Assembly: GCF_000255655.1 (NCBI RefSeq)
Contig: NZ_JH636435.1
Location: 3,112,960 to 3,176,959, forward strand
Reading direction: 5' to 3'
Length of the DNA: 64,000 bases
Origin: Schlesneria paludicola DSM 18645
GTDB lineage: Bacteria > Planctomycetota > Planctomycetia > Planctomycetales > Planctomycetaceae
The notes under the pieces: generated by a model
Seen by the model: only the letters and a program-made list of their open reading frames with translations
Databases searched by the model: none
Told to the model about the DNA's origin: nothing
Program-made: the position numbers and the translations under genes
In this document: positions 37,843 through 46,821 of the stretch, piece after piece
Layout: every line of letters begins with the position of its first letter
How positions within the stretch are numbered: the first letter of the stretch is position 1

Positions 37843-38736
37843 TCAGCGACTTTTCTTCGTGACTTTCTTCACGACCGTCGTCTTTTTATCGACAGGCGTT
37901 GAAGCCGCCGATTCTTTGACGCGTCGTTTTTCGGGAGGAGTCGCCGTGGCGGCAGGTGCCGGCGCATCTTTCTTCGGCGGAACCTTCTTAGGAGCGGCGG
38001 CCTTCGTGATCTTTTCAGGTCCGTGCTTGATCAATTCGGCCAGACGGTCCATGGCCGTGTCGGTATCGTGCCCACCTTCCGGTGCGGGATACTTTGACAG
38101 GTCGAATGCGGCCTGCAATTTCTGGTCAGACGCCAGACAGCGAAGCGTGTAGACGAACCCTTCCACTTCCGCCTTGCGAACCGCCCCCTTCATCGTCTCG
38201 CCGATTTGCTCTTGCGTCTGATTGGGAACAGCCAGACCGAGCCAGACGAGCAGACGAGCCGTCGCCTGATCGATGGGGATCATATGGGCGCCCGTCACTT
38301 CATGCAGAGTGAAATCGCGGACGAACGGCGACAGATCCTTGATCTTCGCCAATTGCTTGGTCGCAAGATCGAGCGTCTTCTTGCGCAGACTTTCGAATTC
38401 GAACGCATAGGATTTGTCGAAAACGAACTTCAGCACCGAGATCACCCGAAATGCGCGCCATTCCGCGGCGGGTTGTCCGGCAAACGCCCGCTCAATCTCG
38501 CCGACCGTACTAACGCGAACTTCGTTCAAGTCCGGAAATTCGGTGAACAAATTCTTGAACGAAACATCTGCGGCTTCGACCGTCGAATCTTCGAGGCAGA
38601 TCGCGTACAGCATCGTTTCCAGTACCGGCTTTCCCCCTTTGGGGACCAAGACCTTGTAATGCTTCTTGATGATTGGAAACAGCTTCTTGAGAAGCGCTGC
38701 CCGATCGGACGCCTTGGCACGGGACGCTGCAACCAT
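37843..38736 (-). CDS. Endonuclease III-like (HhH-GPD fold) protein with Lys/Pro/Ala-rich tail, likely non-catalytic
   Basis: 297 residues. Residues 20-175 resemble the helix-hairpin-helix glycosylase fold by pattern: VLETMLYAICLEDSTVEAADVSFKNLF (where EndoIII has the opening helices) and DLSPFVRDFTLHEVTGAHMIPID with D156 in the place of the catalytic Asp, followed by LLVWLGL. The catalytic Lys position reads Asp, the LPGVG hairpin is lost, and no four-cysteine iron-sulphur cluster is present. Residues about 240-297 are Lys/Pro/Ala-rich, suggestive of nucleic-acid binding. The assignment is by eye and remote. It lies between rbfA and the TPR gene on the same strand. Confidence 0.6.
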   Translation of the reverse strand: MVAASRAKASDRAALLKKLFPIIKKHYKVLVPKGGKPVLETMLYAICLEDSTVEAADVSFKNLFTEFPDLNEVRVSTVGEIERAFAGQPAAEWRAFRVISVLKFVFDKSYAFEFESLRKKTLDLATKQLAKIKDLSPFVRDFTLHEVTGAHMIPIDQATARLLVWLGLAVPNQTQEQIGETMKGAVRKAEVEGFVYTLRCLASDQKLQAAFDLSKYPAPEGGHDTDTAMDRLAELIKHGPEKITKAAAPKKVPPKKDAPAPAATATPPEKRRVKESAASTPVDKKTTVVKKVTKKSR

Positions 38737-38898
38737 GGGCTTGTCTCAACTCCGTTCTAAATTGCATTCAACTCGATGACCGCACGATGGCTCTTCTGAT
38801 CACATCATGCAGGGGTATTACCGACAGCGAATGCAAACAACCTTCAAAGGAACAATCACGGTCGAATCAGGCACGAAACCTCGATTCACGACGGTCAG

Positions 38899-39357
38899 TT
38901 AGGGTGTCTTCGCTTTTCTCGCCTGGCTCTCGTCATCGACGATGTCCGCATCGTCTTCGATCGCCTCGTCATCCTCGTCCAGAGGATCGTCATCCTGGTG
39001 ACTGCCGGACGACTCGTCGGGCATCACAGCGCGCAAGGCCTGCGATGTCTCGGCGGTATTTTTCAGCCCGGGGTCCAGGACGAATTTCAGCACAGGTGTA
39101 TTCTTCGTCTGCAACCGATCCGCGACTTTGGCCTGAATGAATCCGCGGGCTGACTCCAAACCGTGCATGGTCAGCGACTGAGCTTTTGCGTCACCCATCA
39201 CTGAGACATACACCTTGGCCGACCGCAAATCGCCGCTGACCTCGGCTCGAAGCACCGTAACATTCTTGACGCGCGGATCACGCAGACCGACCAGGATCGT
39301 CATGCTGACCGACTCGCGAATGGCTTCGGCGGCTTTAGCGACGCGACGTGTATTCAT
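38899..39357 (-). CDS. rbfA: 30S ribosome-binding factor RbfA
   Basis: 152 residues. The KH-like core (residues 1-110) shows MNTRRVAKAAEAIRESVSMTI, LRDPRVKNVTVLRAEVSGDLRSAKVYVSV and AKVADRLQTKNTPVLKFVLDP. RbfA binds the 30S subunit and helps mature the 16S rRNA 5' end. The last 40 residues are strongly acidic (DDDPLDEDDEAIEDDADIV), an extension beyond typical RbfA. It lies 80 bp after infB in the conserved nusA-infB-rbfA order. Confidence 0.93.
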   Translation of the reverse strand: MNTRRVAKAAEAIRESVSMTILVGLRDPRVKNVTVLRAEVSGDLRSAKVYVSVMGDAKAQSLTMHGLESARGFIQAKVADRLQTKNTPVLKFVLDPGLKNTAETSQALRAVMPDESSGSHQDDDPLDEDDEAIEDDADIVDDESQARKAKTP

Positions 39358-39437
39358 GAAACCTCGGATTCATTCGGCCCATCGGGACCAATTCTTCGAA
39401 AGCACACCTTCCGACGGACCACGGATCTACAACACGA

Positions 39438-42320
39438 CTACAAAGTTCGTTTGACTTCCTCGATCTTAAACGCCTCGAGCAAATCACCTTCCTTGATATC
39501 GTTGAAATTCTCCAATCGAATCCCGCACTCCATCCCTTCGCGAACTTCACGTGCATCATCTTTTTCACGCTTCAGCGATGCGATGCTGTAGGTGTTGATG
39601 ATCTTCTGATCGCGAATCAGATGAATCCGACTTGAACGTTCGATGTTTCCATTCAACACGCGGCAACCGGCAATCGTACCGAATCGCGTAATGCTGAATG
39701 TTCGCAACACGATCGCCCGCCCCGTGGCCACTTCTTTCTGCTCGGGACGAAGCATCCCTTCCAGAATACGTCGAATCTCGTCCATCACCTCGTAGATGAT
39801 GTTATATCGACGGATTTCGACGCCTTCCTGCTGAGCCAGAAGCTGTGCTCGATCGTCCGCGATCACATGGAACGCGAAGATGACCGCATTCGAAGCCGAC
39901 GCCAGATAGACATCGCTCTCGTTCACACCACCAACACCTTCATGCAGCACCTTGACACGCACTTCGTCATGCTCAAATTTGCTGAGCTCGCTTCGCAATG
40001 CTTCGAGCGAACCAGGCGAATCCGCTTTGACGATGACAGCCAGATCTTGAACCTGACCTTCGGCCGCCGCGTTGAGGATATCTTCGAGCGTCCGCTTCCC
40101 ACCCATGTTGGCCAGGACCGACGCACGACCTTTTTGACGTCGCGTTTCTGCCGCATCTCGCGCCGCATCGACATCCGACAGAACCAGGAACTGCTCCCCG
40201 GCACCTGGAACGATGTCGAGTCCCGCGACCTTAATCGGCGTCGAAGGCAACGCCTCCTGAAGTTCTTCGTCGCGTTCGTTGTACATCGCACGGATACGAC
40301 CATAGGCCGTACCGCACAGGATGACATCGCCCAGTCGCAACGTACCTCGTTGAACGATCAGCCACGCAAGCGGGCCTCGCCCTTCGTCACGGAACGCTTC
40401 CAGACAAACGCCCGATGCCGGACGATTGGGATTTGCGGTGAACTCGTGCAACTCGGCGGTCAATAGCAACGTGTCCAGCAGCTCGCTCAGCCCCTGTCCC
40501 GTCAGCCCCGAAGTTCGAACGACTTCAACGTCGCCGCCCCACTCGGATGCCAGAACATTCTGAGCGGACAGTTCCGTCAGCACGCGTTGTTCATTGCGTT
40601 CGGGCAAATCGATCTTATTCATCGCCACAACCATCGGCACGCCGGCCGCACGGGTGTGCGAGATACATTCCACCGTTTGTGGCATCACGCCGTCGTTGGC
40701 CGCGACCACCAGCACCACGATGTCCGTGACATGGGCACCACGCGCACGCATTTCACCGAACGCCGCATGACCAGGCGTATCCACAAATGTCAACTTATGA
40801 CCATTGTGTTCGATTTGGTACGCCGCGATATGTTGAGTAATCCCACCGTACTCGGACGCGGCAACGTTGGCCGAACGGAGTTTATCAACAAGAGTCGTCT
40901 TACCATGGTCGACGTGCCCGAGGATCGTGATGATCGGCGGACGCGGCAGCAGGTCTTCAGGACGATCTTCGCCCGAAACAACTTCTGTCACTTCATCCTC
41001 AATGGTTTTCTCGCGACGAATCTGCAGATCGACGCCCAAGTCCAGACAGATCTCGATGGCGACATCTTCTTCCAGCGCGGAATTGATCGTCACCATATCG
41101 CCACGCTGCCACAGAATCTGCATGATCGCCTTGGCAGGACGCCCGATCCCTTCAGACAATGATCGGACCGTCAGCGGAAGTTCCAGCTCTGCCGTAGACT
41201 TCAACGGCACCGGCCCCGAACGACGATGTGGTTTTGGCCGAACGCGCGATCCGCGTCCACCACGATCTTCCTCTTCGTCAATGTCTTTCAACGTCACCTT
41301 GCGACGTTGGTTCCGTGCTTCTTGAAGTGACGCACCACCAACGTGCTTCTTGACTTTTGAATCGTCTGTTTCTTCATCGCCCGGCTTCTTCTTCGAAGTC
41401 GTTTCCGGACGCTTCCGAAGAATCTGACCAAGTGGCGCTTCTTTGGATGGCGTTTCGGCATTGAATCGTTGCACCGGCCGCTGAGGAGTCGCATCTTCCG
41501 GCTTCGGCGTTTTCACCACGGGTGGTGCTTTGAAACGCGGAATCTCGGCGATCAACGGACCGGAAGGCTTCGCCTTCTTAATTGGCGCACCCGCTTTGGC
41601 TCCACCCATATCGGCAGTGCCGCGCGACACCATTGTCCGCATGGATCGCTGTGGCAATGACGGCGGCGCGAAATCGCCTCGCGGCGATGCCGAAGGCGGC
41701 GGCGCAAGAATCCCGCGATCGTCTTCAGACGCCTTCGGCGCAGACGGTGCTCGAGAAACAGGTGCCATTGGGGCAGCAGGAACGGGAGCCGCAACTGGCT
41801 TTTCGACTGGCTCCACAACGGCAACCGGCGGAGGCGGAGCAACGTCCACCACTTCCGCAACCTCTTCCGCCACAACCTCTTCGAGCGGAGGCGTCACCGT
41901 CTCTGCCACAACCACTTCCGGTGGTTCGGCCGGAACGGCAATTTCCTCATGCTCAACCGGGGCTGGCGCCTCCTCTTTGGGAGGCTCGCTCTCACTGATC
42001 CGCGAGCGCGGAACCATGAGTGGCGGCTTTGCGCCCATCACACGAATCGGACGAGGTTTCAACGCCAGATCGGCAGCAGGTTCGCGAGAGGCCATAACAG
42101 GTGAAGCTTTCGCCGGTGCAGCAGCAGCAACCGCAGTCGAGGCTGGCGCGCTACCGGCGGTCGCCGATCGCATCACACCCAAGACACGGTCTTTCTCTTC
42201 TGGCGAAATGCTCGCCAATGCGGAATTCTTGATCGTGATTCCGGCTTTCGCACAGTAATCGATCAATAACTTGCTATCGATATCAAGCTCTTTGGCAAGA
42301 GCGAAGATTCGTATTTTCAA
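39438..42320 (-). CDS. infB: Translation initiation factor IF-2
   Basis: 960 residues if the TTG at 42320 is the start, which AAGGA 6 bases upstream supports and which gives the usual opening [20 protein letters not shown]; an upstream start at 42392 adds 24 unlikely residues. Residues about 50-370 are a low-complexity Ala/Pro/Val/Glu-rich linker. The GTPase core has G1 [15 protein letters not shown]3 DTPGHAAF and G4 NKIDLPE, then domains II-IV ([17 protein letters not shown] near the end). IF-2 positions initiator tRNA on the ribosome. It follows nusA after 425 bp that contain a terminator-like hairpin. Confidence 0.97.
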   Translation of the reverse strand: MKIRIFALAKELDIDSKLLIDYCAKAGITIKNSALASISPEEKDRVLGVMRSATAGSAPASTAVAAAAPAKASPVMASREPAADLALKPRPIRVMGAKPPLMVPRSRISESEPPKEEAPAPVEHEEIAVPAEPPEVVVAETVTPPLEEVVAEEVAEVVDVAPPPPVAVVEPVEKPVAAPVPAAPMAPVSRAPSAPKASEDDRGILAPPPSASPRGDFAPPSLPQRSMRTMVSRGTADMGGAKAGAPIKKAKPSGPLIAEIPRFKAPPVVKTPKPEDATPQRPVQRFNAETPSKEAPLGQILRKRPETTSKKKPGDEETDDSKVKKHVGGASLQEARNQRRKVTLKDIDEEEDRGGRGSRVRPKPHRRSGPVPLKSTAELELPLTVRSLSEGIGRPAKAIMQILWQRGDMVTINSALEEDVAIEICLDLGVDLQIRREKTIEDEVTEVVSGEDRPEDLLPRPPIITILGHVDHGKTTLVDKLRSANVAASEYGGITQHIAAYQIEHNGHKLTFVDTPGHAAFGEMRARGAHVTDIVVLVVAANDGVMPQTVECISHTRAAGVPMVVAMNKIDLPERNEQRVLTELSAQNVLASEWGGDVEVVRTSGLTGQGLSELLDTLLLTAELHEFTANPNRPASGVCLEAFRDEGRGPLAWLIVQRGTLRLGDVILCGTAYGRIRAMYNERDEELQEALPSTPIKVAGLDIVPGAGEQFLVLSDVDAARDAAETRRQKGRASVLANMGGKRTLEDILNAAAEGQVQDLAVIVKADSPGSLEALRSELSKFEHDEVRVKVLHEGVGGVNESDVYLASASNAVIFAFHVIADDRAQLLAQQEGVEIRRYNIIYEVMDEIRRILEGMLRPEQKEVATGRAIVLRTFSITRFGTIAGCRVLNGNIERSSRIHLIRDQKIINTYSIASLKREKDDAREVREGMECGIRLENFNDIKEGDLLEAFKIEEVKRTL

Positions 42321-42458
42321 ACGCCAGTCCTTCGTAGGGAAAAGCCCCTCCGGAATCCGGAGTGTCGGCGACAACCAAAGGGTGCCGCTCAAACACTACC
42401 AGCCCGGCACCGCTACCCGAAATGAATTTTTCTCAAACGCCATCGGAACCGAGTCGTT

Positions 42459-42491
42459 CTCACAAACAAAACGCTCATTGACCGAGCGTTT
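42459..42491 (-). terminator. Terminator- or attenuator-like hairpin between nusA and infB
   Basis: Stem AAACGCTC/GAGCGTTT (42491-42484 with 42476-42469), 7-base loop, followed on the minus strand by a T-rich run (TTTTGTTTGTG). It is 138 bp before the infB start. The remaining part of this 425-bp intergenic space shows nothing else I can name. Confidence 0.55.
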
Positions 42492-42745
42492 GCGAGATTC
42501 TGCGACTCTGGTTCGCGAGTACTTCGCTCAAACTTTGTGATGACGACGTTGAACTTCGGGCTGCCAACCCAATGTGGCCGTATTTTACGGGCTTGACTAC
42601 ATCCCTAAAAGAGGCTTACCGCGTTCCTGAACGCGACACACTATCATACGTGCCGCCATTTCCGAAATCACGAACCAAACGACTACCAAAATAAATTATC
42701 ACCTACGGGTCACAAAAACCCAGTTTTTTAATTTCACGGCCCCAA

Positions 42746-44122
42746 TCACGCCCCGTCGCCCCCTGGAGATGGCTCCTCGGCTGGTGCAGCATCTTCCGAC
42801 ACCGCCCCGCCAGCTTCCGCCTCTGCAACGGGCTCGACGTTCTCCACCGGAGTGGGTTCAACCTTTTCCACTGGAGACTTCTCTTGAACGGGAGTCCGAT
42901 TCCGCTCGTTACCCCCCGACGAACCTTGTGACTTCTCTTGGGCGCGGCGTTGACGCTCTTCCCGCTCGAGCCGCTCACTTTCCTGCTCGGCATGAGCCAC
43001 GATCTCGTCGCACTGCTCTTCCGTCAGGCCACCCATCTCCGCCAACTGATCAGGCTCAATGACCGACAAGTCGTCGAAGCTCAAAAACCCTTGAGCAACA
43101 AGACTTTCGGCCAAATCACTCGTGACACCCGGCGTTTCAGAGAACGCCTGCACCGCACGCTCGAGCTGCTCATCCAGCTCCTCACGCGTCATCACCTCAA
43201 TATCCCAACCCACCAGCTTCGAAGCAAGACGGACGTTTTGTCCTCGCTTGCCGATTGCCAGCGACAACTGATCATCTCGCACCAACACGATCACGCGCCC
43301 GAGCATCGGACACAGGATCACATCTTCGACTTCGGCTGGCTGCAATGCATTCGGCACAAGCACCTGAAGCGAATCGTTCCAGCGAACGATGTCAATCTTC
43401 TCATCACCCAACTCACCGGTGATGTTTTTAATACGTGCCCCACGAACACCAACACATGCACCAACGGCGTCAATGTTATTGTCGATACAACTGACAGCCA
43501 CCTTCGAGCGATAGCCGGCTTCGCGAGCGAGTGACCGAACTTCGATGATTCGCTCGGAGACTTCTGGAATTTCCAGCTCAAACAGCCGTCGCACAAACTC
43601 GACATGAATTCGCGACAGAATAATCTTCACGCGACTTCCGGACTTACGCACTTCCAGAACAATTGCACGAACCCGATCACCGACGCGGAACATCTCGCCT
43701 GGAATCTGTTCACCACGTGGCAGCAAACCTTCAACCTTGCCGAGGTTGACGATCGATGAACCGCCTTCCAGCTTGGAAACCGTTCCCGTCACAATCTGAT
43801 TTCGCTGCTCAACATATTCGTCGAACAGTGCATCGCGTTCTGCTTCGCGAATCTTCTGAATCATCACCTGCTTGGCGGTCTGAGCGGAGATACGCCCCAA
43901 CAACTCGCCCAAAGCATCGGCATCGACATCTTGACCGTTCGTTTTGACCGTGGGGTGCCCCCCGATCCGATCGACATGCACTTCGATGGTTTCTTCTTCG
44001 CCGTAGTGCTTGCGCGCGGCCGACAAAATGGCCTGCTCGATCCCTTCGAACACAATCTCCTTGTCAATACTCTTATCTCGATGAATCGCATCAACGATTC
44101 TCAAGAGTTCGGGACCGTTCAT
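42746..44122 (-). CDS. nusA: Transcription termination/antitermination factor NusA
   Basis: 458 residues. N-terminal RNA polymerase-binding domain, S1 domain ([32 protein letters not shown]), then two KH domains ([24 protein letters not shown] and [21 protein letters not shown]). A single helix-hairpin-helix-like part follows ([23 protein letters not shown]), then a Glu/Pro/Ala-rich tail of some 70 residues. NusA regulates pausing, termination and antitermination. The ATG at 44122 begins [14 protein letters not shown]. It heads the leftward cluster; rimP is not found upstream, where it commonly precedes nusA. Confidence 0.97.
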   Translation of the reverse strand: MNGPELLRIVDAIHRDKSIDKEIVFEGIEQAILSAARKHYGEEETIEVHVDRIGGHPTVKTNGQDVDADALGELLGRISAQTAKQVMIQKIREAERDALFDEYVEQRNQIVTGTVSKLEGGSSIVNLGKVEGLLPRGEQIPGEMFRVGDRVRAIVLEVRKSGSRVKIILSRIHVEFVRRLFELEIPEVSERIIEVRSLAREAGYRSKVAVSCIDNNIDAVGACVGVRGARIKNITGELGDEKIDIVRWNDSLQVLVPNALQPAEVEDVILCPMLGRVIVLVRDDQLSLAIGKRGQNVRLASKLVGWDIEVMTREELDEQLERAVQAFSETPGVTSDLAESLVAQGFLSFDDLSVIEPDQLAEMGGLTEEQCDEIVAHAEQESERLEREERQRRAQEKSQGSSGGNERNRTPVQEKSPVEKVEPTPVENVEPVAEAEAGGAVSEDAAPAEEPSPGGDGA

Positions 44123-45015
44123 CGTATGACCTCTACTGCCGAGCGGCAAAGACCGCGATATTTATCGTCGACCAGAGTTTCCGTCCGTGGAAACAAAAAA
44201 AGCGGGCACAAGTCCCACTTCGTTCGCGGCCAAACTCCAGGGAGCCGACCATGACACCTGCCAAACAACCAGAAACTGGCTGCCACTCGCGGTGCCGACC
44301 AGAAACCTGTCAATATTCAGGCTACATGGACAATGCTCCCGCTCATAAGCTGAGACTCACTAACGCACTTCATGGATGCTCATCCAACCAAATCCGCCTA
44401 AGACGAGTAAATGTGTCCGACGACATACAGAGGAACATCCCTTTGGTGCGTGAATGACGATACTGGCCGTGAACCATGATGTCAAGGAGTTCGTCGCGTT
44501 CCGAGCGCTTCAAACCCAATCGCTCGTACAGTTTTCCCGCGATCGCCCGCAAAAATTGAACAACCTCTCCAAAACCAAGTCGCCGCATCCGACGGATGGG
44601 CTGCCGACCACTGAACCACCCATACGCAATCGCCGTCAGCTGGCCCCGCCTCGCCCGAACGTGGCACTGCAGGATGGACCATCGGCAAGCCGCACCTGCA
44701 AACCACCCCGGAAGCGACCTCTTGGTGAAACAATTCTCGAACCAAGCCATTTTTCCAACATCCACCGGCCGCATCGGACCGAGAATCTCGAACGATACAG
44801 TACATCAGCGGCTCAAAGAATCCGGTCGCGATCACACGATGAAACCGACTCGCGAGTCCGCCCGATTAGCCCCATGCAAGACCGGAGCCGATTCAAACTG
44901 TTTCTAAACCACAGGTTGACGCCAACGAAGATTCCGGATTGAATCATGCTCAAGCCGCCGATGCGGCGCGGCTAAGACCCTAGACCCGATCGCCACCCCT
45001 CCCCCGGAGTGACTC
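44123..45015. other. 893-bp region between divergent nusA and TPR genes
   Basis: No convincing gene. A 134-codon leftward frame (44370-44774) is Arg/Cys/Trp-rich in its first half and overlaps the predicted nusA promoter. The predicted promoter leaves a leader of about 330 bases before nusA. The region 44500-44900 shows no other structure I can name. Confidence 0.45.
44457..44485 (-). promoter_or_regulatory. Predicted sigma-70 promoter upstream of nusA
   Basis: On the minus strand, a perfect TTGACA (44485-44480), 17-bp spacer, and TATCGT (44462-44457). It points toward nusA, whose ATG is about 335 bp downstream. Confidence 0.5.
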
Positions 45016-46428
45016 ATGCTTGCTCGCATTTTGATCGTGCTCGTTTTGTGTGCGGGGACCTCCACCGTTGCTGCGCAGCCCAACCCCGAACACGAAAAAT
45101 TGCGCGCGGACACGAAGGCCGCCTATGAAGAAGGCGACTTCGAGGAAACGAAGGAACTAGCCAACAAGATCCTGGCACAAAACCCCAAGGATCACGTGGC
45201 GATGTACCTGAGAGCCAGTGCCAAGGTGGAACTCGGCGTCCTCAAGCACGATGTGAAAGAAATCCGCGAAGGAATTGAAGACTCGCGGGAATCGATCAAA
45301 ATTGGCGGGTCAGAAATCAACTACTACCTGCCCTACCTCTACGGCATGGTTTCACTCGCCACGATCGAAGACAAGAAGGAACACGCGAATGTCGCATTGA
45401 CCGTCGCCAAGACCGTGCTCGGCAAACCAACCCTAACCGGCGAGCAACGCGCCAACGTGCTTTACCAACGCGCTCAGGCGTACCTGTACCTGAAGGACCT
45501 GAATGCTGCGATCAGCGACTATCAGGACGCAATCAAGAGCTTCCCTGGCCATATCGGCTCGTATATGGGACTTGCCCATTGCTACATCATTGACGGCAAA
45601 CCCGATAAGGCACTGGCCACCTTCACTTCTGCCGTCGAAACCCTGCCTGACAATAAGCTGGTCCACAACAATCGCGGCCTGTTCTTGCAACAGCAAGGCA
45701 AACCGCAAGAAGCCCTCAAAGACTTCAACAAGGCAATCGCACTCGACGGCGAATTCGCAACCGCATACACCAACCGCGGATTCACTCTTCAAGGCCAGGG
45801 ACAGCTTGCAGAAGCCGAAGCCGACTTCACCAAAGCCATCAGTCTGATGCCCGAAAACCCACTCTTCGCCAGCCTGCGTGGAACATGCCGCCTCTCGCAG
45901 GGAAACACCGCAGGTGCGATTGAAGATTACACCAAGGCCATTCAACTGAACCCGCAAAACCCTGTGGCGCACGCCGATCTGGGCTTCGCGAAGTTCTTCT
46001 CACGAGATTTCGCAGGGGCCTTCACGGCCTTCGATGAGTCAACCAAAATCGACGCGAACGTGATGCGATACCTGAGCCCATGGAAAGCCTGGTCACTCGT
46101 ACTCTCAGGCCGCCCCGACGCGGTCGCCGAAGTCGCGGAAGCCAGTGCGAGTAAACCCGAAAAGGATCGCGACTGGATCGACGAACAAGTCCTGTTCCTG
46201 AATGGAAAGATCTCCGAGAAGGAACTGGTCGAGTTCGTCAACAAGACACCCGACCCGAAACTGAAGAGTGCACAAATGTGCGAAGCCTACTACTTCATTG
46301 CCGAACGACGACTTCAGGCCAACGACAAGACAAATGTCCGCTTCTACGAAGAAGTCCTGAAGACGAAGGAAACTCAGCTATCCGCCTATCGCGGTGCTCA
46401 GTTCGCCCTCAAAACCTTCAGCAAGTAA
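45016..46428 (+). CDS. Exported tetratricopeptide-repeat protein
   Basis: 470 residues with a signal peptide (MLARILIVLVLCAGTSTVAA). Some eight TPR units follow, with clear consensus pairs: AISDYQDAIKSFPGHIGSYMGLAH, ALKDFNKAIALDGEFATAYTNRG, AEADFTKAISLMPENPLFASLRG, AIEDYTKAIQLNPQNPVAHADLG. It is a protein-interaction scaffold in the periplasm; no enzymatic part is visible. The start is supported by CGGAG ahead of the ATG. A perfect intrinsic terminator follows within 30 bp of the stop, so it is probably a monocistronic gene. Confidence 0.92.
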   Translation: MLARILIVLVLCAGTSTVAAQPNPEHEKLRADTKAAYEEGDFEETKELANKILAQNPKDHVAMYLRASAKVELGVLKHDVKEIREGIEDSRESIKIGGSEINYYLPYLYGMVSLATIEDKKEHANVALTVAKTVLGKPTLTGEQRANVLYQRAQAYLYLKDLNAAISDYQDAIKSFPGHIGSYMGLAHCYIIDGKPDKALATFTSAVETLPDNKLVHNNRGLFLQQQGKPQEALKDFNKAIALDGEFATAYTNRGFTLQGQGQLAEAEADFTKAISLMPENPLFASLRGTCRLSQGNTAGAIEDYTKAIQLNPQNPVAHADLGFAKFFSRDFAGAFTAFDESTKIDANVMRYLSPWKAWSLVLSGRPDAVAEVAEASASKPEKDRDWIDEQVLFLNGKISEKELVEFVNKTPDPKLKSAQMCEAYYFIAERRLQANDKTNVRFYEEVLKTKETQLSAYRGAQFALKTFSK

Positions 46429-46455
46429 TCACTTCATCGCAGCACCGAACCACAA

Positions 46456-46497
46456 AACACACTCGCCAATTCCAACCGATTGGCGAGTGTGTTCGTT
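46456..46497 (+). terminator. Strong intrinsic terminator
   Basis: A perfect 15-bp stem (AACACACTCGCCAAT with its complement), 8-base loop, then CGTTTG. It starts 27 bp after the TPR gene stop. Confidence 0.85.
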
Positions 46498-46600
46498 TGA
46501 AGCGACAGGCGAATCCGCGAACAATCCCAAAACCAGATTCCGGCGAGACAGATTGTGCACCCGACTGGCGAAGTGGCCGCCTCTGATCAACGCTCCATCA

Positions 46601-46747
46601 ATGGCACACGCAACGTCAGCGCACGCTGACATCAAACAGCTTCTACCGCCAGAAAAATTCGGAGATGAAGCACACGCAAGAGACTTAGCAGACGACTTCA
46701 GAGCGGAACGGCAACTCAAAGCCAACAAAGAATGCCCCGGCCCGTGA
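46601..46747 (+). CDS. Possible small protein, 48 residues
   Basis: A short frame from the ATG at 46601 with a plausible helical, charged composition (DIKQLLPPEKFGDEAHARDL). No clear ribosome-binding site and no recognised family. It lies after a terminator, in the convergent gap between the TPR gene and the ketosynthase-like gene. Listed because nothing else explains this stretch; it may be chance. Confidence 0.2.
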   Translation: MAHATSAHADIKQLLPPEKFGDEAHARDLADDFRAERQLKANKECPGP

Positions 46748-46773
46748 ATTCACGACGGCGCACACCGACACTT

Positions 46774-46803
46774 CTCGTGGGGGAGGCGCAGAAACAGCTC
46801 TCT
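46774..46803. repeat. Palindromic repeat family 1, degenerate right half
   Basis: GGGGGAGGCGCAGAAACAG at about 46779 resembles the right arm of the family 1 repeats (GGGGGAGGCACGGAGACACAG in the other copies). No left arm is found. It sits at the 3' end of the ketosynthase-like gene. Confidence 0.4.
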
Positions 46804-46821
46804 ACCCACCTGCATTGCGAC

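Noticed and set aside
41530-42258. A 242-codon Gly/Ala/Ser/Thr-rich frame opposite infB
   Set aside because: It mirrors the low-complexity Ala/Pro/Glu linker of IF-2 and has no independent support.
44370-44774. A 134-codon leftward frame upstream of nusA, considered as a rimP remnant
   Set aside because: No RimP motifs, first half Arg/Cys/Trp-rich, and it contains the predicted nusA promoter; only the last 60 residues look protein-like.
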